Of a stretch of 64,000 nt of DNA, positions 45,952-55,114 are shown piece by piece. The DNA is from Trebonia kvetii (lineage in GTDB: Bacteria; Actinomycetota; Actinomycetes; Streptosporangiales; Streptosporangiaceae). Location: contig NZ_RPFW01000001.1 in assembly GCF_007827045.1 (NCBI RefSeq), positions 472,519-536,518 of the forward strand, given 5' to 3'. The notes under the pieces were generated by a model. The model had not been told where the DNA came from, searched no databases, and saw only the letters and a program-made list of their open reading frames with translations. The position numbers were made by a program, and so were the translations under genes. Every line of letters starts with the position of its first letter. The first letter of the stretch is position 1.

Positions 45952-48611
45952 TGGGCAATCCCAGTAACCTTGGCTGCACAACTCATCGTAAGGACGCCCG
46001 TGGCACTACCGCCACTGCCGGCGCTGACCTGCGCGTTATCCGGCTGGCTGGCGTCGAGTCCGAGACCCGCCTCGGCTTCGGCGCGCTGCACCGGCTGCTG
46101 CGCCCGTTTCTCGACCGCATTCCCGGCCTGCCCGTGCCGCAGCGCGACGCGCTGAGCGCGGCGTTCGGGCTGACCGACAGCGCGCCGCCCGATCGCTACC
46201 TGGTCGGCCTGGCCATACTGAACGTGCTGGCCGACGTTGCCGCCGAGCAGCCGATGCTGTGCCTGGTCGATGACGTGCACTGGCTGGACAGGGAATCCTG
46301 TGAAGCGCTGGCGTTCACCGCACGGCGGCTGCACGCCGACTCGCTCATCTTCATCTTCACTGCCCGCCGAGAGATCGGCGAGCAGTCGGTCTTCGCTTCC
46401 CTGGCGACGCTGCGCCTCGGCGGACTAGCAGCGCCGGACGCGAAGGCGCTGCTCGCCTCGCACGTCGCCGGATACCTTGATGCCGCAGCAGTCGACCAGA
46501 TCGTCGCGGGGACCGGCGGCAATCCGCTGGCGCTGCTCGAGATCACCGCCCGGCTCAGTCCGGAGCAGCTTGCCGGGGTGGCGCCGCTGCCCGCCCAGCT
46601 GCCGGCCGGTCGCCTGTTTGACGCCCACTTCCGTGCCGCCATCGCCGTCCTGCCGCCCGACACCAGAACCCTGCTGCTGCTGATCGCCGCGGCGCCCGCC
46701 GACGATGCGCCGTTGATCTGGCGCGCGGCCGGGTGGCTCGGGCTGTCCGCGCGGACGGCGCAGCCGGCGGCAGAACAAGGCATCGTGACCAGGGACCCGC
46801 AGCCCGGCTTCCGGCATCCGCTGATCCGGTCGGCGGTCTACGCTGACGCCGATCCCGTACAGCGGCGCCTGGTGCACGCGGCACTCGCCGGGGCGTATGA
46901 CTCTGTCGGCGATGCCGAATGGTCGGCGTGGCACCGCGCCGAGGCCGCTGCCGGGACCGACGAGCAGGTCGCGGCCGAACTGGAAGCGGCAGCCGAGCGA
47001 GCCCGAGCCCGCGGCGGGTTCTCTGAGCAGGCGCTGTTCCTGTCCCGGGCCGCCGAGCTGTCCCCCGCGCCTGTCACGCGCGCCGAACGCAGGCTCGCGG
47101 CCGCGGATGCCCACGTGATCTCCGGTGATCCGGCTGCCGCGGAAGTGCTGCTTGACCTGGCGGCGGCGGACGTGGACGGCCGGGTGGCCCGGGCGCGTGC
47201 ACTGCGGACCCGGGCCGTGCTCGAAATGTTCCGCGCCCGTGTCTCGAACGTCCCCGCGATGCTGATGGAAGCGGTCGCCGAGCTTGGCGACCGGGACCCG
47301 CGGATGACCTGGGATCTGCTCTTCCAGGCGATGCACGCCGCGATGATGGCACGCGAGCATGTCAGCGGGACAACGCTGTTCGACGTCGCCAAGGCCACGG
47401 CAACCGCCTGGCACGACCCGGACGCACCTGTCTGGAGCGGCGATCTGGTCATGGTGGGACTGGCCAGGCGCGTCGCAGAAGGGCACGCACAGGCAGCACC
47501 GGTACTGCGGACGGCGCTCGCCAGGCTTCGCGGGGCCGCCGAGCTGCGGGAACTTGGCATACCCCTCAGCGTGCTCATCTCGTTCGCCACCGACGAGGTG
47601 TGGGACATCGAGAGCCGCCGCGAACTCACCGAACGCCTCGCCGCCGTCGACCGAGGCCAGGGCGCGCTGTACGCACTGAGCCTGACGCTCCTGGTGGCCG
47701 CGCAGGCGGAGATTACCGCCGGTCGGTTCGCCGAAGCCGAGGCGTGCTACGCGGAGGCGGATGAGTTCTTCGCGGCGACAGGATTCCCGGCGGACGGTGC
47801 GGTCAACCGGGCTCAGCTGTTCGCCTGGAGCGGCCGCGAAGACGAGCTGCGGGGCGCGCTCGCGGGCATCGCATCGCTGGCCGAGGCATTCGGCCAAGGG
47901 CACATGAACAAGATGGGACTCTACGCGCTGTCCATTCTCGACCTAGGGCTTGGCCGCTATCAGTCCGCCCTGGACCACGCGCTGACCGTCTTCCGCGATG
48001 ACCCACCGTCGGCGGGCAACCTCGTGCTTCCGGTGATCATCGAGGCCGGTGTGCGTACCGGAAACCGCGAAGCGGCGGCGGCGGCCCTGACGCGGATGGC
48101 CGAGCGTGCCCGGGACGCCGGTACCCCGTGGGGCCTGGGCCTGCTGGCCCGCTGCGAGGCCCTGATGAGCGTGGACGAACACGCCGAGGCCTGTTACCGG
48201 GAATCGGTCAGCCGGCTCGGCCGCGTGCCCGTTGACCTTGATCTCGCGCACACCCGGCTGCTGTTCGGCGAGTGGCTGCGGCGCGGCAAGCGCCGCGGCG
48301 AGGCGCGCGCGCAACTGCGCGCGGCACATCAGGTGTTCGAATCCTGCGGCGCGGTCCCGTTCGCCGAGCGGGCGCGGGCCGAACTGCTCGCGACCGGCGA
48401 GCACGTCCGCAACCGGGCCACCCCCGCCGGGAACGAGCTGACCGCGCAGGAACGGCACGTCGCGGTGCTGGCGGCGGGCGGTCACACTAACGCCGAGATA
48501 GCGGAGCGGCTTTTCATCACGGTCTCCACCGTGGAGTTCCACCTGAACAAGGTGTTCCGCAAGCTCGCAATCTCCTCGCGCCGCCAGATCGCCGCGCTGA
48601 TTGCTCCCTGA
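45951..48611 (+). CDS. LuxR-type LAL regulator lacking the N-terminal Walker A region
   Basis: An 886-residue protein from the ATG at 45951 (earlier in-frame ATGs overlap the divergent hydrolase). From TATAGADLRVIRLAGVESET onward it follows LAL regulators: GFGALHRLLRPFLD, Walker B MLCLVDDVHWLDRES, a long helical repeat region and a C-terminal LuxR helix-turn-helix (LTAQERHVAVLAAGGHTNAE; VEFHLNKVFRKLAI). The preceding about 50 residues with the GxxGxGKT P-loop are missing, so ATP binding is unlikely. It is either a decaying gene or a repurposed regulator. Confidence 0.8.
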   Translation: MGNPSNLGCTTHRKDARGTTATAGADLRVIRLAGVESETRLGFGALHRLLRPFLDRIPGLPVPQRDALSAAFGLTDSAPPDRYLVGLAILNVLADVAAEQPMLCLVDDVHWLDRESCEALAFTARRLHADSLIFIFTARREIGEQSVFASLATLRLGGLAAPDAKALLASHVAGYLDAAAVDQIVAGTGGNPLALLEITARLSPEQLAGVAPLPAQLPAGRLFDAHFRAAIAVLPPDTRTLLLLIAAAPADDAPLIWRAAGWLGLSARTAQPAAEQGIVTRDPQPGFRHPLIRSAVYADADPVQRRLVHAALAGAYDSVGDAEWSAWHRAEAAAGTDEQVAAELEAAAERARARGGFSEQALFLSRAAELSPAPVTRAERRLAAADAHVISGDPAAAEVLLDLAAADVDGRVARARALRTRAVLEMFRARVSNVPAMLMEAVAELGDRDPRMTWDLLFQAMHAAMMAREHVSGTTLFDVAKATATAWHDPDAPVWSGDLVMVGLARRVAEGHAQAAPVLRTALARLRGAAELRELGIPLSVLISFATDEVWDIESRRELTERLAAVDRGQGALYALSLTLLVAAQAEITAGRFAEAEACYAEADEFFAATGFPADGAVNRAQLFAWSGREDELRGALAGIASLAEAFGQGHMNKMGLYALSILDLGLGRYQSALDHALTVFRDDPPSAGNLVLPVIIEAGVRTGNREAAAAALTRMAERARDAGTPWGLGLLARCEALMSVDEHAEACYRESVSRLGRVPVDLDLAHTRLLFGEWLRRGKRRGEARAQLRAAHQVFESCGAVPFAERARAELLATGEHVRNRATPAGNELTAQERHVAVLAAGGHTNAEIAERLFITVSTVEFHLNKVFRKLAISSRRQIAALIAP

Positions 48612-49718
48612 GAGCTTGGAGACCGGTCGTCCCCCGGGGGATGGTGTCCAAATCCTGCTGCCTTCACCCCGTTCGACACCGCGCTCAAGACACCTGGCAA
48701 GCCCATCCCGGTCACGGGCAGCCCCGGTGCCCTGGTGTTCTCGCCGAACGGCCAGTTCCTCTACGTCGCAAGCAGCGCCGGCGTGACGCCGGTCGGCACC
48801 GACTGGAACAAGGCCGGCAAGCTGATCGCCCTCCAGGGTGGCGCGGCCAGCATGGTGATCACACCGAACGGCAAGACCCTCTATGTCACCACCAGCCGCA
48901 CGTCTACCAAAGTCAACACGGTCATCCCGATCAGCGCGGTTACCAGGAAGGCCGGCAAGCCGATCACCTTCGCCCCCGGCGGCGGCCAGAACCCGTCCCC
49001 GCTGGTGATCACGCCGGATGGCAAGACCGTGTATGTGGCAAGCGCGCTTGGCACGGTCACCCCGATCAGTACCGCCACCGGCAAGGCAGGCAAGGCCATC
49101 CCCTTCGGGTTCAGGGACCCGGCGGGAACCGCTCACCTGGCGCTTTCCCCGAACGGCAAGACGCTGTACGCCTTTGGCAGCGACCCCGCGGCGACCGTGA
49201 CCACGGTGACCCCGATCAGGACCGCCACGAACAAGGCCGGCACCCCGGTCCCGGTCGGCCAGGGGCCGCTCACCATCGCGTTCGCACCGGACAGCAAGAC
49301 GGCCTACGTCGCAAGCTCCGGCGAGGGCCCCAAGGCCTTCGTCCATGCCAAGCTGACCCCGGTCAGCACCGCGACGGAAAAGCCCGCACCGTTCCTCGTG
49401 CTCGGCCCAGCGGCGGATGAGATTCACCTGGCCGTCATGCCGGACGGCAGCCGGATTTACGCCGACGCCATCTGGAACGGCAATAAGGACAACTCAACGT
49501 GGGCGATCAGCACTGCCCCTGTCGCGTTCATCAAGCACTGGTTCGGCCCCAGTTACCCGCGCGCCATGGCGCTCACCCCCGACGCCAAGACGCTCTTCGT
49601 GATCGACGCGGCTCCGGGAGGCGTGGGCATCGTGGTGAACTTCACCACCACCGACAACCGGTACCACCCGGGCTTCTGGGTCGGCGAGGGACCCGTCGCC
49701 ATCGCCATCCAGCCATAA
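48612..49718 (+). pseudogene. 5'-truncated YNCE/NHL-type beta-propeller protein
   Basis: The frame continues directly from the LAL stop codon and has no ATG or good start. Homology to blade repeats begins at about 48650 (FTPFDTALKTPGKPIPVTG) and runs to a clean TAA at 49718, giving about seven blades with units like TPISTATGKAGKAIPFG and SPNGKTLYAFG. A GTG at 48735 would start inside a blade and has no ribosome-binding site. The usual signal peptide and first blades are missing. Fragments of repeat A flank the remnant on both sides. Confidence 0.7.
48625..48642. repeat. Fragment of repeat family A at the LAL-propeller junction
   Basis: GGTCGTCCCCCGGGGGAT closely matches GGTCGTCCCCCCGGGAGAT of copy 1 (8801-8819), with one base missing and one changed. 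It sits 13 bp after the LAL stop, where the propeller remnant begins. The bulged hairpin itself is absent here. Confidence 0.55.
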
Positions 49719-49752
49719 CGAGCTGGCGCGGGTACTCACGGAGCTCTTGTCC

Positions 49753-49862
49753 GGGGGGTTACGGGGGGTCGCTCCCCCGGGAGATGCCCGGGTTGCGCGC
49801 CCGATACGATGGCGCCTTTTGCCATCGGGCGCGGAACCCGGGGGGACAGGGCCCGTCCCCCC
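49753..49862. repeat. Dispersed repeat family A, copy 2
   Basis: A G/C stem (GGGGGG at 49753 with CCCCC at 49774, then GGGAGAT) precedes the bulged hairpin: CCCGGGTT and GCGCGCCCGAT, bulged ACGAT, GGC, loop GCCTTTT, right arm 49821-49842. One G-G mismatch joins inner and outer stems. A second G/C stem follows to 49862. It lies 35 bp after the propeller stop and 25 bp before the S9 peptidase start. Confidence 0.85.
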
Positions 49863-49886
49863 GGCGGTACGGCATGATCGGGAGCT

Positions 49887-52028
49887 ATGACGGAGAGCTT
49901 TCCTAGGCAGCAGGCGCGGACGCGCGGGTTTTCGCTCGGGGTTCCCCGGGCTTTCCAGATTTCGCCCGATGGGCAACGGCTCATCTTCCTGCGGTCGAAG
50001 GCGGGCAGCGACCCGGTCAACTGCCTGTGGGAGCTCAACCTCGGCACTGGCGAGGAGTGGCTGGTCGCCGACCCACGGGCGCTCGGCGCCGCCGAGGAGA
50101 ACTTGCCCCCAGAGGAGCGCGCACGCCGCGAGCGGGTCAGGGAGACGGCGGCCGGCATCGTCGCCTTCTCCGTCGACCGGGACGCGACGATCGCCGTCTT
50201 CGCCCTCTCCGGGCAGGTGTACTCCGTGCCGCTCGGCGTCCCGCTGGCGACGCCGCAGCTGCTGCCCACCCAGACGCCGGCGCTCGACCCCCGGGTCAAC
50301 CCGGCGGGCACCCTCGTCGCGTACGTGCATGACGGCGCGCTGTGCGCGGTGAACCTGGCCACCGGCAAGAACGCCGTCGTCGCGAAGGAAGAAGGCGTCA
50401 CCTTCGGCCTTGCCGAGTTCATCGCCGCCGAGGAAATGGGCCGCGCCCGCGGCTACTGGTGGGCCGCCGACGGTTCCGGCCTGCTCGTCGGCCGGGTCGA
50501 TGAGTCACCGGTGCGCCGCTGGCACATCGCCGACCCGGCCAACCCGGACAGCAAGCCCAACGTCGTCGCCTATCCCGCGGCGGGCACGCCGAACGCCGAG
50601 GTCTCGCTGTTCCTCGCCACCCGGCCCGACCCTGAGGAAGAGGCCGGCGTCCAGCTCACCGAGGTGCACTGGGACCGGGACCGCTTCCCTTACCTGGTCA
50701 CCGCGGCCTGGGATAAGGACCTGCTTATCGTGGTGCAGACCAGGGACCAGCGGAGCATGCGGCTGTTCAACGGGCTCACCGGCGAGACGATCCGCGAGGA
50801 CACCGACCCGCAGTGGACCGACATCATCGGCGGCGTCCCCGCGCAGCTCAACGACGGCGCCGTCGTCTGGACCGAGATCAGCGAGGACACCAGGCGGCTG
50901 CTCGTCGCCCAGCCGGGCGACCTGGCCGCCGCTGTTCCTGTCACGCCGGCCGGGCTCCAGGTCAGGCAGATCCTCGGCACCGACGGCAACGACGTGCTGT
51001 TCCAGGCCTCGACCGAGCCCACCGAGGCCGGCGTGTGGCGCTACGGTCCCGACGGCCTGCGCGAGGTCGCCACCGCGCCTGGCGTGCACACCGCGATCAC
51101 GGCGGGCGGAACGACCATCTTGTCGAGCCGGACCCTGGAAAGCCCACGGCTGCACCTCTCAATCACCAGCGGCCCTGTCACCGAGGGCGGGGCGGCGGCG
51201 GGCACGGTCGTCTCGCACGCCGAGCTGCCCAACCTGCCGCTGCCCGCGCCGCGCTTCTTCGACGCCGGCCCGACGGGCATCCGCACCGCCGTGCTCTTTC
51301 CCTCCTGGCACGAGCCGGGCACGAAGCTGCCGGTACTTGTCGACCCCTACGGCGGCCCCGCCATGCAGCGCACAGTCAAGACGGCGGGCATCTTCCTCAC
51401 CTCGCAGTGGTTCGCGGAGCAGGGATTCGCGGTCGTGGTGGCCGACGGCAGGGGCACGCCAGGCCGCAGCCCGTCGTGGGACAGGACGATCGCGGGCGAC
51501 TTCGCCACGCCGGCCCTCGAGGACCAGGTGGTGGCGCTCCAGGCGGCGGCTGAACACTTCGCCGACCTGGACACGGGCCGCGTCGCCATGCGCGGCTGGT
51601 CGCACGGCGGCTACCTCTCAGCACTCGCCGTGCTGCGGCGGCCCGACGTGTTCCACGCCGGGATCGCGGGCGCGCCGGTCACCGACTGGCGGCTGTACGA
51701 CACCCACTACACCGAGCGGTATCTGGGTGACCCCGCGAGCAACCCCGCCGCCTACGCGGTCAGCTCCGTCAATGCTGATCCGGAACGGGCTGTGCTTACC
51801 GTGGTCCGCCCCCTGCTCATCATTCACGGGCTAGCGGACGACAACGTGTTCGTCGCGCACTCGCTGCGGCTGTCTTCCGCGCTGCTCGCGGCCGGGTACC
51901 CGCATCGCGTCCTGCCGCTGTCCGGGGTGACCCACATGACACCGCAAGAGGTCGTGGCGGAAAACCTGCTGCTGCTCCAGGTCGCGTTCCTGCGCGAGGC
52001 GCTCGACGGAACCTGGGGGCTCAAGTAG
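49887..52028 (+). CDS. S9 family (DPP IV-like) prolyl oligopeptidase
   Basis: A 713-residue serine peptidase. The N-terminal beta-propeller domain (about residues 1-450) is of DPP IV type, including VTFGLAEFIAAEEMGRARGY (the Glu pair region that binds the substrate N-terminus). The hydrolase domain has the nucleophile in GWSHGGYLSAL, the Asp in HGLADDNV and the His in SGVTHMTPQE. There is no signal peptide, so it is cytosolic. Repeat A copy 2 lies just upstream. Confidence 0.92.
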   Translation: MTESFPRQQARTRGFSLGVPRAFQISPDGQRLIFLRSKAGSDPVNCLWELNLGTGEEWLVADPRALGAAEENLPPEERARRERVRETAAGIVAFSVDRDATIAVFALSGQVYSVPLGVPLATPQLLPTQTPALDPRVNPAGTLVAYVHDGALCAVNLATGKNAVVAKEEGVTFGLAEFIAAEEMGRARGYWWAADGSGLLVGRVDESPVRRWHIADPANPDSKPNVVAYPAAGTPNAEVSLFLATRPDPEEEAGVQLTEVHWDRDRFPYLVTAAWDKDLLIVVQTRDQRSMRLFNGLTGETIREDTDPQWTDIIGGVPAQLNDGAVVWTEISEDTRRLLVAQPGDLAAAVPVTPAGLQVRQILGTDGNDVLFQASTEPTEAGVWRYGPDGLREVATAPGVHTAITAGGTTILSSRTLESPRLHLSITSGPVTEGGAAAGTVVSHAELPNLPLPAPRFFDAGPTGIRTAVLFPSWHEPGTKLPVLVDPYGGPAMQRTVKTAGIFLTSQWFAEQGFAVVVADGRGTPGRSPSWDRTIAGDFATPALEDQVVALQAAAEHFADLDTGRVAMRGWSHGGYLSALAVLRRPDVFHAGIAGAPVTDWRLYDTHYTERYLGDPASNPAAYAVSSVNADPERAVLTVVRPLLIIHGLADDNVFVAHSLRLSSALLAAGYPHRVLPLSGVTHMTPQEVVAENLLLLQVAFLREALDGTWGLK

Positions 52029-52357
52029 GGAGTGTCGAGGCGAAGCACGCTTTCGAGCCCTTTTCTCCCGACTTGACCGGCCCCGCTGGACTCAAGGTGG
52101 TGGATGCAGGAGAAAAGAGCTCGCCGTTCGGGATCATAAAAGATGTGAGCCCGCTCACCTCCAGACGTAGATGCGCAGGTGGAAACGGGCAGTGTTGTGT
52201 GTCTCACATGCTGGAAGGGTGCCCCGATGCGGCATCCTGTCACTAACTGGAATAAGTTCGTGGGCATCGCATGCGCGCCCCGCCCCCTGCCCTCAGTCTG
52301 GGTTGCCTGGCCGCGCGTCCGCGGTCACGATCACGCACAAGGCAGCGAGGACGCTGG
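52029..52357. other. Regulatory spacer before sdhC
   Basis: No gene is supported. Near its start CTTTTCTCC pairs with GGAGAAAAG about 50 bp away, a possible end-of-transcript structure for the S9 gene. A CRP/Rex-like palindrome lies at 52144-52159. A second partial motif, TGTGTGTCTCACA, lies near 52196. A good GAGG box precedes sdhC at 52358. Confidence 0.5.
52144..52159 (+). promoter_or_regulatory. CRP/Rex-like operator upstream of sdhCAB
   Basis: TGTGA-GCCCGC-TCACC fits the TGTGA-N6-TCACA core used by CRP-family regulators, with nine of ten core bases matching. The inner GTGAGC/GCTCAC arms are perfect. The redox regulator Rex binds a similar TGTGAA-N4-TTCACA site. It lies about 200 bp upstream of the first sdh gene. 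Binding is inferred. Confidence 0.5.
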
Positions 52358-53164
52358 ATGACACAAGTTTCTGAGGCGCCGGCCAGAAAGCGGGCGCAGA
52401 TAAAGGAGCGGACGCTCCGCACGGACCCATGGTGGAACCGCGGTCGCGTCGTCGCGACCCTGCTGACCATCTGGGTCCTCTATGCGACCGTTCGCGTTTT
52501 TACCGGGCACTGGTATTTCGTGCCCCAGTACCACTACCTAACGCCGTTCTACTCGCCGTGCGTTAGCGGCGAATGCGTGCCGGGGTCTGCCGCCATCGGC
52601 ACGTGGATTCCCGCGATCCCGCCGATCATTCCCTACGCGTTCGTCTCACTGCCGTTCGTCCTCGGGTTCCGGCTTTCCTGCTACTACTACCGCGGCGCCT
52701 ACTACCGCGCGTTCTGGCGCTCGCCGGCCGCGTGCGCGGTGCGCGAGCCGCACGCCTCGTACTCAGGCGAGACCAAGGTGCCGCTGATCATCCAGAACGT
52801 GCACCGGTACTTCTTCTACGCGGCGTTCGTGATCGCGGCCATCCTCACCTACGACGTGGCGCAGGCGTTCCGCGGTCCTGACGGCAACTTCGGCATCGGG
52901 CTCGGCTCGATCATCATGCTGATCAACGTGGTGGCGGTCTGGGGATACTCGTTCTCGTGCCACTCCTGCAGGCACATCACCGGCGGGCGGCTCAAGCACT
53001 TCTCCAAGCACCCGGTCAGGTACTGGATCTGGACCCAGATCTCGAAGCTGAACAAGCATCACATGGCCTTCGCGTGGATCTCGCTTGCCACGCTGATGCT
53101 CACCGACTTCTACATCATGCTGGTCGCGAGTGGCGCCTTCAGCGACCCGCGGCTCTTCAACTAG
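52358..53164 (+). CDS. sdhC: Succinate dehydrogenase membrane-anchor subunit (Sdh1 type)
   Basis: A 268-residue membrane protein with five expected helices (VVATLLTIWVLYATV, IIPYAFVSLPFVLGF, YFFYAAFVIAAILTY, GLGSIIMLINVVAVW, HMAFAWISLATLMLT). Conserved His residues in NVHRYFF and NKHHMAF could bind heme. It starts MTQVSEAPARK at 52358 with a GAGG box; an earlier in-frame start has none. This is the actinobacterial/mycobacterial Sdh1 anchor, unrelated in sequence to E. coli SdhC/D. Confidence 0.88.
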   Translation: MTQVSEAPARKRAQIKERTLRTDPWWNRGRVVATLLTIWVLYATVRVFTGHWYFVPQYHYLTPFYSPCVSGECVPGSAAIGTWIPAIPPIIPYAFVSLPFVLGFRLSCYYYRGAYYRAFWRSPAACAVREPHASYSGETKVPLIIQNVHRYFFYAAFVIAAILTYDVAQAFRGPDGNFGIGLGSIIMLINVVAVWGYSFSCHSCRHITGGRLKHFSKHPVRYWIWTQISKLNKHHMAFAWISLATLMLTDFYIMLVASGAFSDPRLFN

Positions 53165-53190
53165 GCGTTACGGAACGGGCGAACTTAGTT

Positions 53191-55113
53191 ATGGCTACTA
53201 ACGACACCGATATCGAGCGCTTCTCCTACGACGTCGTAGTGATCGGCGCCGGCGGCTCAGGGCTGCGGGCGGCGATCGAGGCGCGAGCGCGGGGGCTGAA
53301 GACGGCGATCATCTCCAAGTCGCTGTTCGGCAAGGCGCACACCGTCATGGCCGAGGGCGGCGCGGCCGCCGCGATGGGCAACGTCAACCCCAAGGACAAC
53401 TGGCAGGTCCACTTCCGCGACACCATGCGCGGCGGGAAGTTCCTGAACAACCCCCGCATGGCGGAGCTGCACGCCAAGGAGGCACCGGACCGGGTCTGGG
53501 AGCTCGAGGCGTGGGGCGCGCTGTTCGACAGGACACCGGACGGCAAGATCTCGCAGCGCAACTTCGGCGGGCACGAGTACCCCCGGCTCGCGCACGTCGG
53601 CGACAGGACCGGCCTTGAGATGATCCGCACGCTGCAGCAGCGCGTCGTCGCGCTGCAGCAGGAGGACTCCTACGAGTTCGGCGACCCGGACGCTCGTATT
53701 CGGGTGTTCGCCGAGACGACGATCACGCGGCTGCTGAAGTCTCCTGACGGCCGCATCGCGGGCGCCTTCGGGTACATCCGCGACACGGGTCGCTTCGTGC
53801 TGTTCGAGGCGCCCACCGTCATCCTCGCGACCGGCGGCATCGGGCGGACCTTCAAGGTCACCTCCAACTCCTGGGAGTACAGCGGCGACGGTCACGCACT
53901 GGCGCTGCTGGCCGGCGCCAAGCTGATGAATATGGAGTTCGTGCAGTTCCACCCGACCGGCATGGTATGGCCGATCTCGGTGAAGGGCATCCTCGTCACC
54001 GAGTCGGTCCGCGGCGACGGCGGGATCCTGAAGAACTCCGAGGGCAAGCGGTTCATGTTCGACTACGTGCCTGACGTGTTCCGCGCGCAGTACGCGGAGA
54101 CCGAGGAAGAGGCCGACCGCTGGTACACCGACCCGGACCACAACCGGCGTCCCCCTGAGCTGCTGCCCCGTGACGAGGTCGCGCGGTCGATCAACTCCGA
54201 GGTGAAGGCCGGGCGCGGCACGCCGCACGGCGGCGTGTACCTGGACATCGCCTCGCGGCGCTCGGCCGAGTACATCCTCACCCGGCTGCCGTCCATGCAC
54301 CACCAGTTCAAGGAGCTGGCGGACGTGGACATCACCAAGGAGCCGATGGAGATCGGCCCCACCTGTCACTACGTGATGGGCGGCGTCGAGGTCGACCCGG
54401 ACACGGCGGCTGCCTCGGTGCCCGGCCTGTTCGCGGCGGGCGAGGTGTCCGGCGGCATGCACGGGTCCAACAGGCTCGGCGGCAACTCGCTGTCCGACCT
54501 GCTCGTGTTTGGCAAACGGGCGGGCGACGGCGCGGCGGACTACATCTCGTCGCTGGCTGATGCTAAGCCCTCGGTTGTCCAGGCGGACTTGGACGCGGCG
54601 GTGGCCGAGGCGCTGGCGCCGTTCGCCCGGGCCGACGGCGAGTCGCCGTATGAGGTCCACGCCGAACTGCAGCAGACGATGAACGACCTGGTCGGCATCA
54701 TCCGCCGCGAGCAGGAGGTTCGCGACGCGCTCTCCGCCCTCGAGAAGTTCAAGGAGCGGGCGGCGAACCTGTCGGTGCCAGGCGAGCGGGCCTACAACCC
54801 GGGCTGGCACTACGCGCAGGACCTGCGGAACATGCTGCTCGTCGCCGAGTGCGTGGCCATGGCGGCCCTCGAGCGCGAGGAGTCGCGCGGCGGGCACACC
54901 CGCGAGGACCACCCGGAGATGTCGCCCGAGTGGCGCAAGGTCAACCTGATCCTGTCGCTGAACGGTGACAAGGTGGAGATGGTCCACCAGCCGATCCCGG
55001 TCGTGCGCGAGGACCTGCTCGCGCTGTTCGACATCTCGGAACTCAAGAAGTACATGACCAAGGAAGAGCTGGCCGGGCACCCTGGCGCGGCTGCGCTTGA
55101 AGAGGGGCACTGA
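53191..55113 (+). CDS. sdhA: Succinate dehydrogenase / fumarate reductase flavoprotein subunit
   Basis: A 640-residue FAD-binding catalytic subunit. The dinucleotide motif is VVVIGAGGSGLRAAIEARAR. The FAD-attachment segment SLFGKAHTVMAEGGAAAAMG has the His expected to carry covalent FAD. Active-site region EFVQFHPTGMVWP and the C-terminal HGSNRLGGNSLSDLLVFGKR are typical. It follows sdhC by 26 bp and sdhB follows after one base. Confidence 0.95.
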   Translation: MATNDTDIERFSYDVVVIGAGGSGLRAAIEARARGLKTAIISKSLFGKAHTVMAEGGAAAAMGNVNPKDNWQVHFRDTMRGGKFLNNPRMAELHAKEAPDRVWELEAWGALFDRTPDGKISQRNFGGHEYPRLAHVGDRTGLEMIRTLQQRVVALQQEDSYEFGDPDARIRVFAETTITRLLKSPDGRIAGAFGYIRDTGRFVLFEAPTVILATGGIGRTFKVTSNSWEYSGDGHALALLAGAKLMNMEFVQFHPTGMVWPISVKGILVTESVRGDGGILKNSEGKRFMFDYVPDVFRAQYAETEEEADRWYTDPDHNRRPPELLPRDEVARSINSEVKAGRGTPHGGVYLDIASRRSAEYILTRLPSMHHQFKELADVDITKEPMEIGPTCHYVMGGVEVDPDTAAASVPGLFAAGEVSGGMHGSNRLGGNSLSDLLVFGKRAGDGAADYISSLADAKPSVVQADLDAAVAEALAPFARADGESPYEVHAELQQTMNDLVGIIRREQEVRDALSALEKFKERAANLSVPGERAYNPGWHYAQDLRNMLLVAECVAMAALEREESRGGHTREDHPEMSPEWRKVNLILSLNGDKVEMVHQPIPVVREDLLALFDISELKKYMTKEELAGHPGAAALEEGH

Positions 55114-55114
55114 C

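Noticed and set aside
48735..49718. Intact beta-propeller gene from the GTG at 48735
   Set aside because: Blade homology extends about 85 bp upstream of this GTG in the same frame, there is no ribosome-binding site, and the signal peptide is missing, so a truncated gene fits better.
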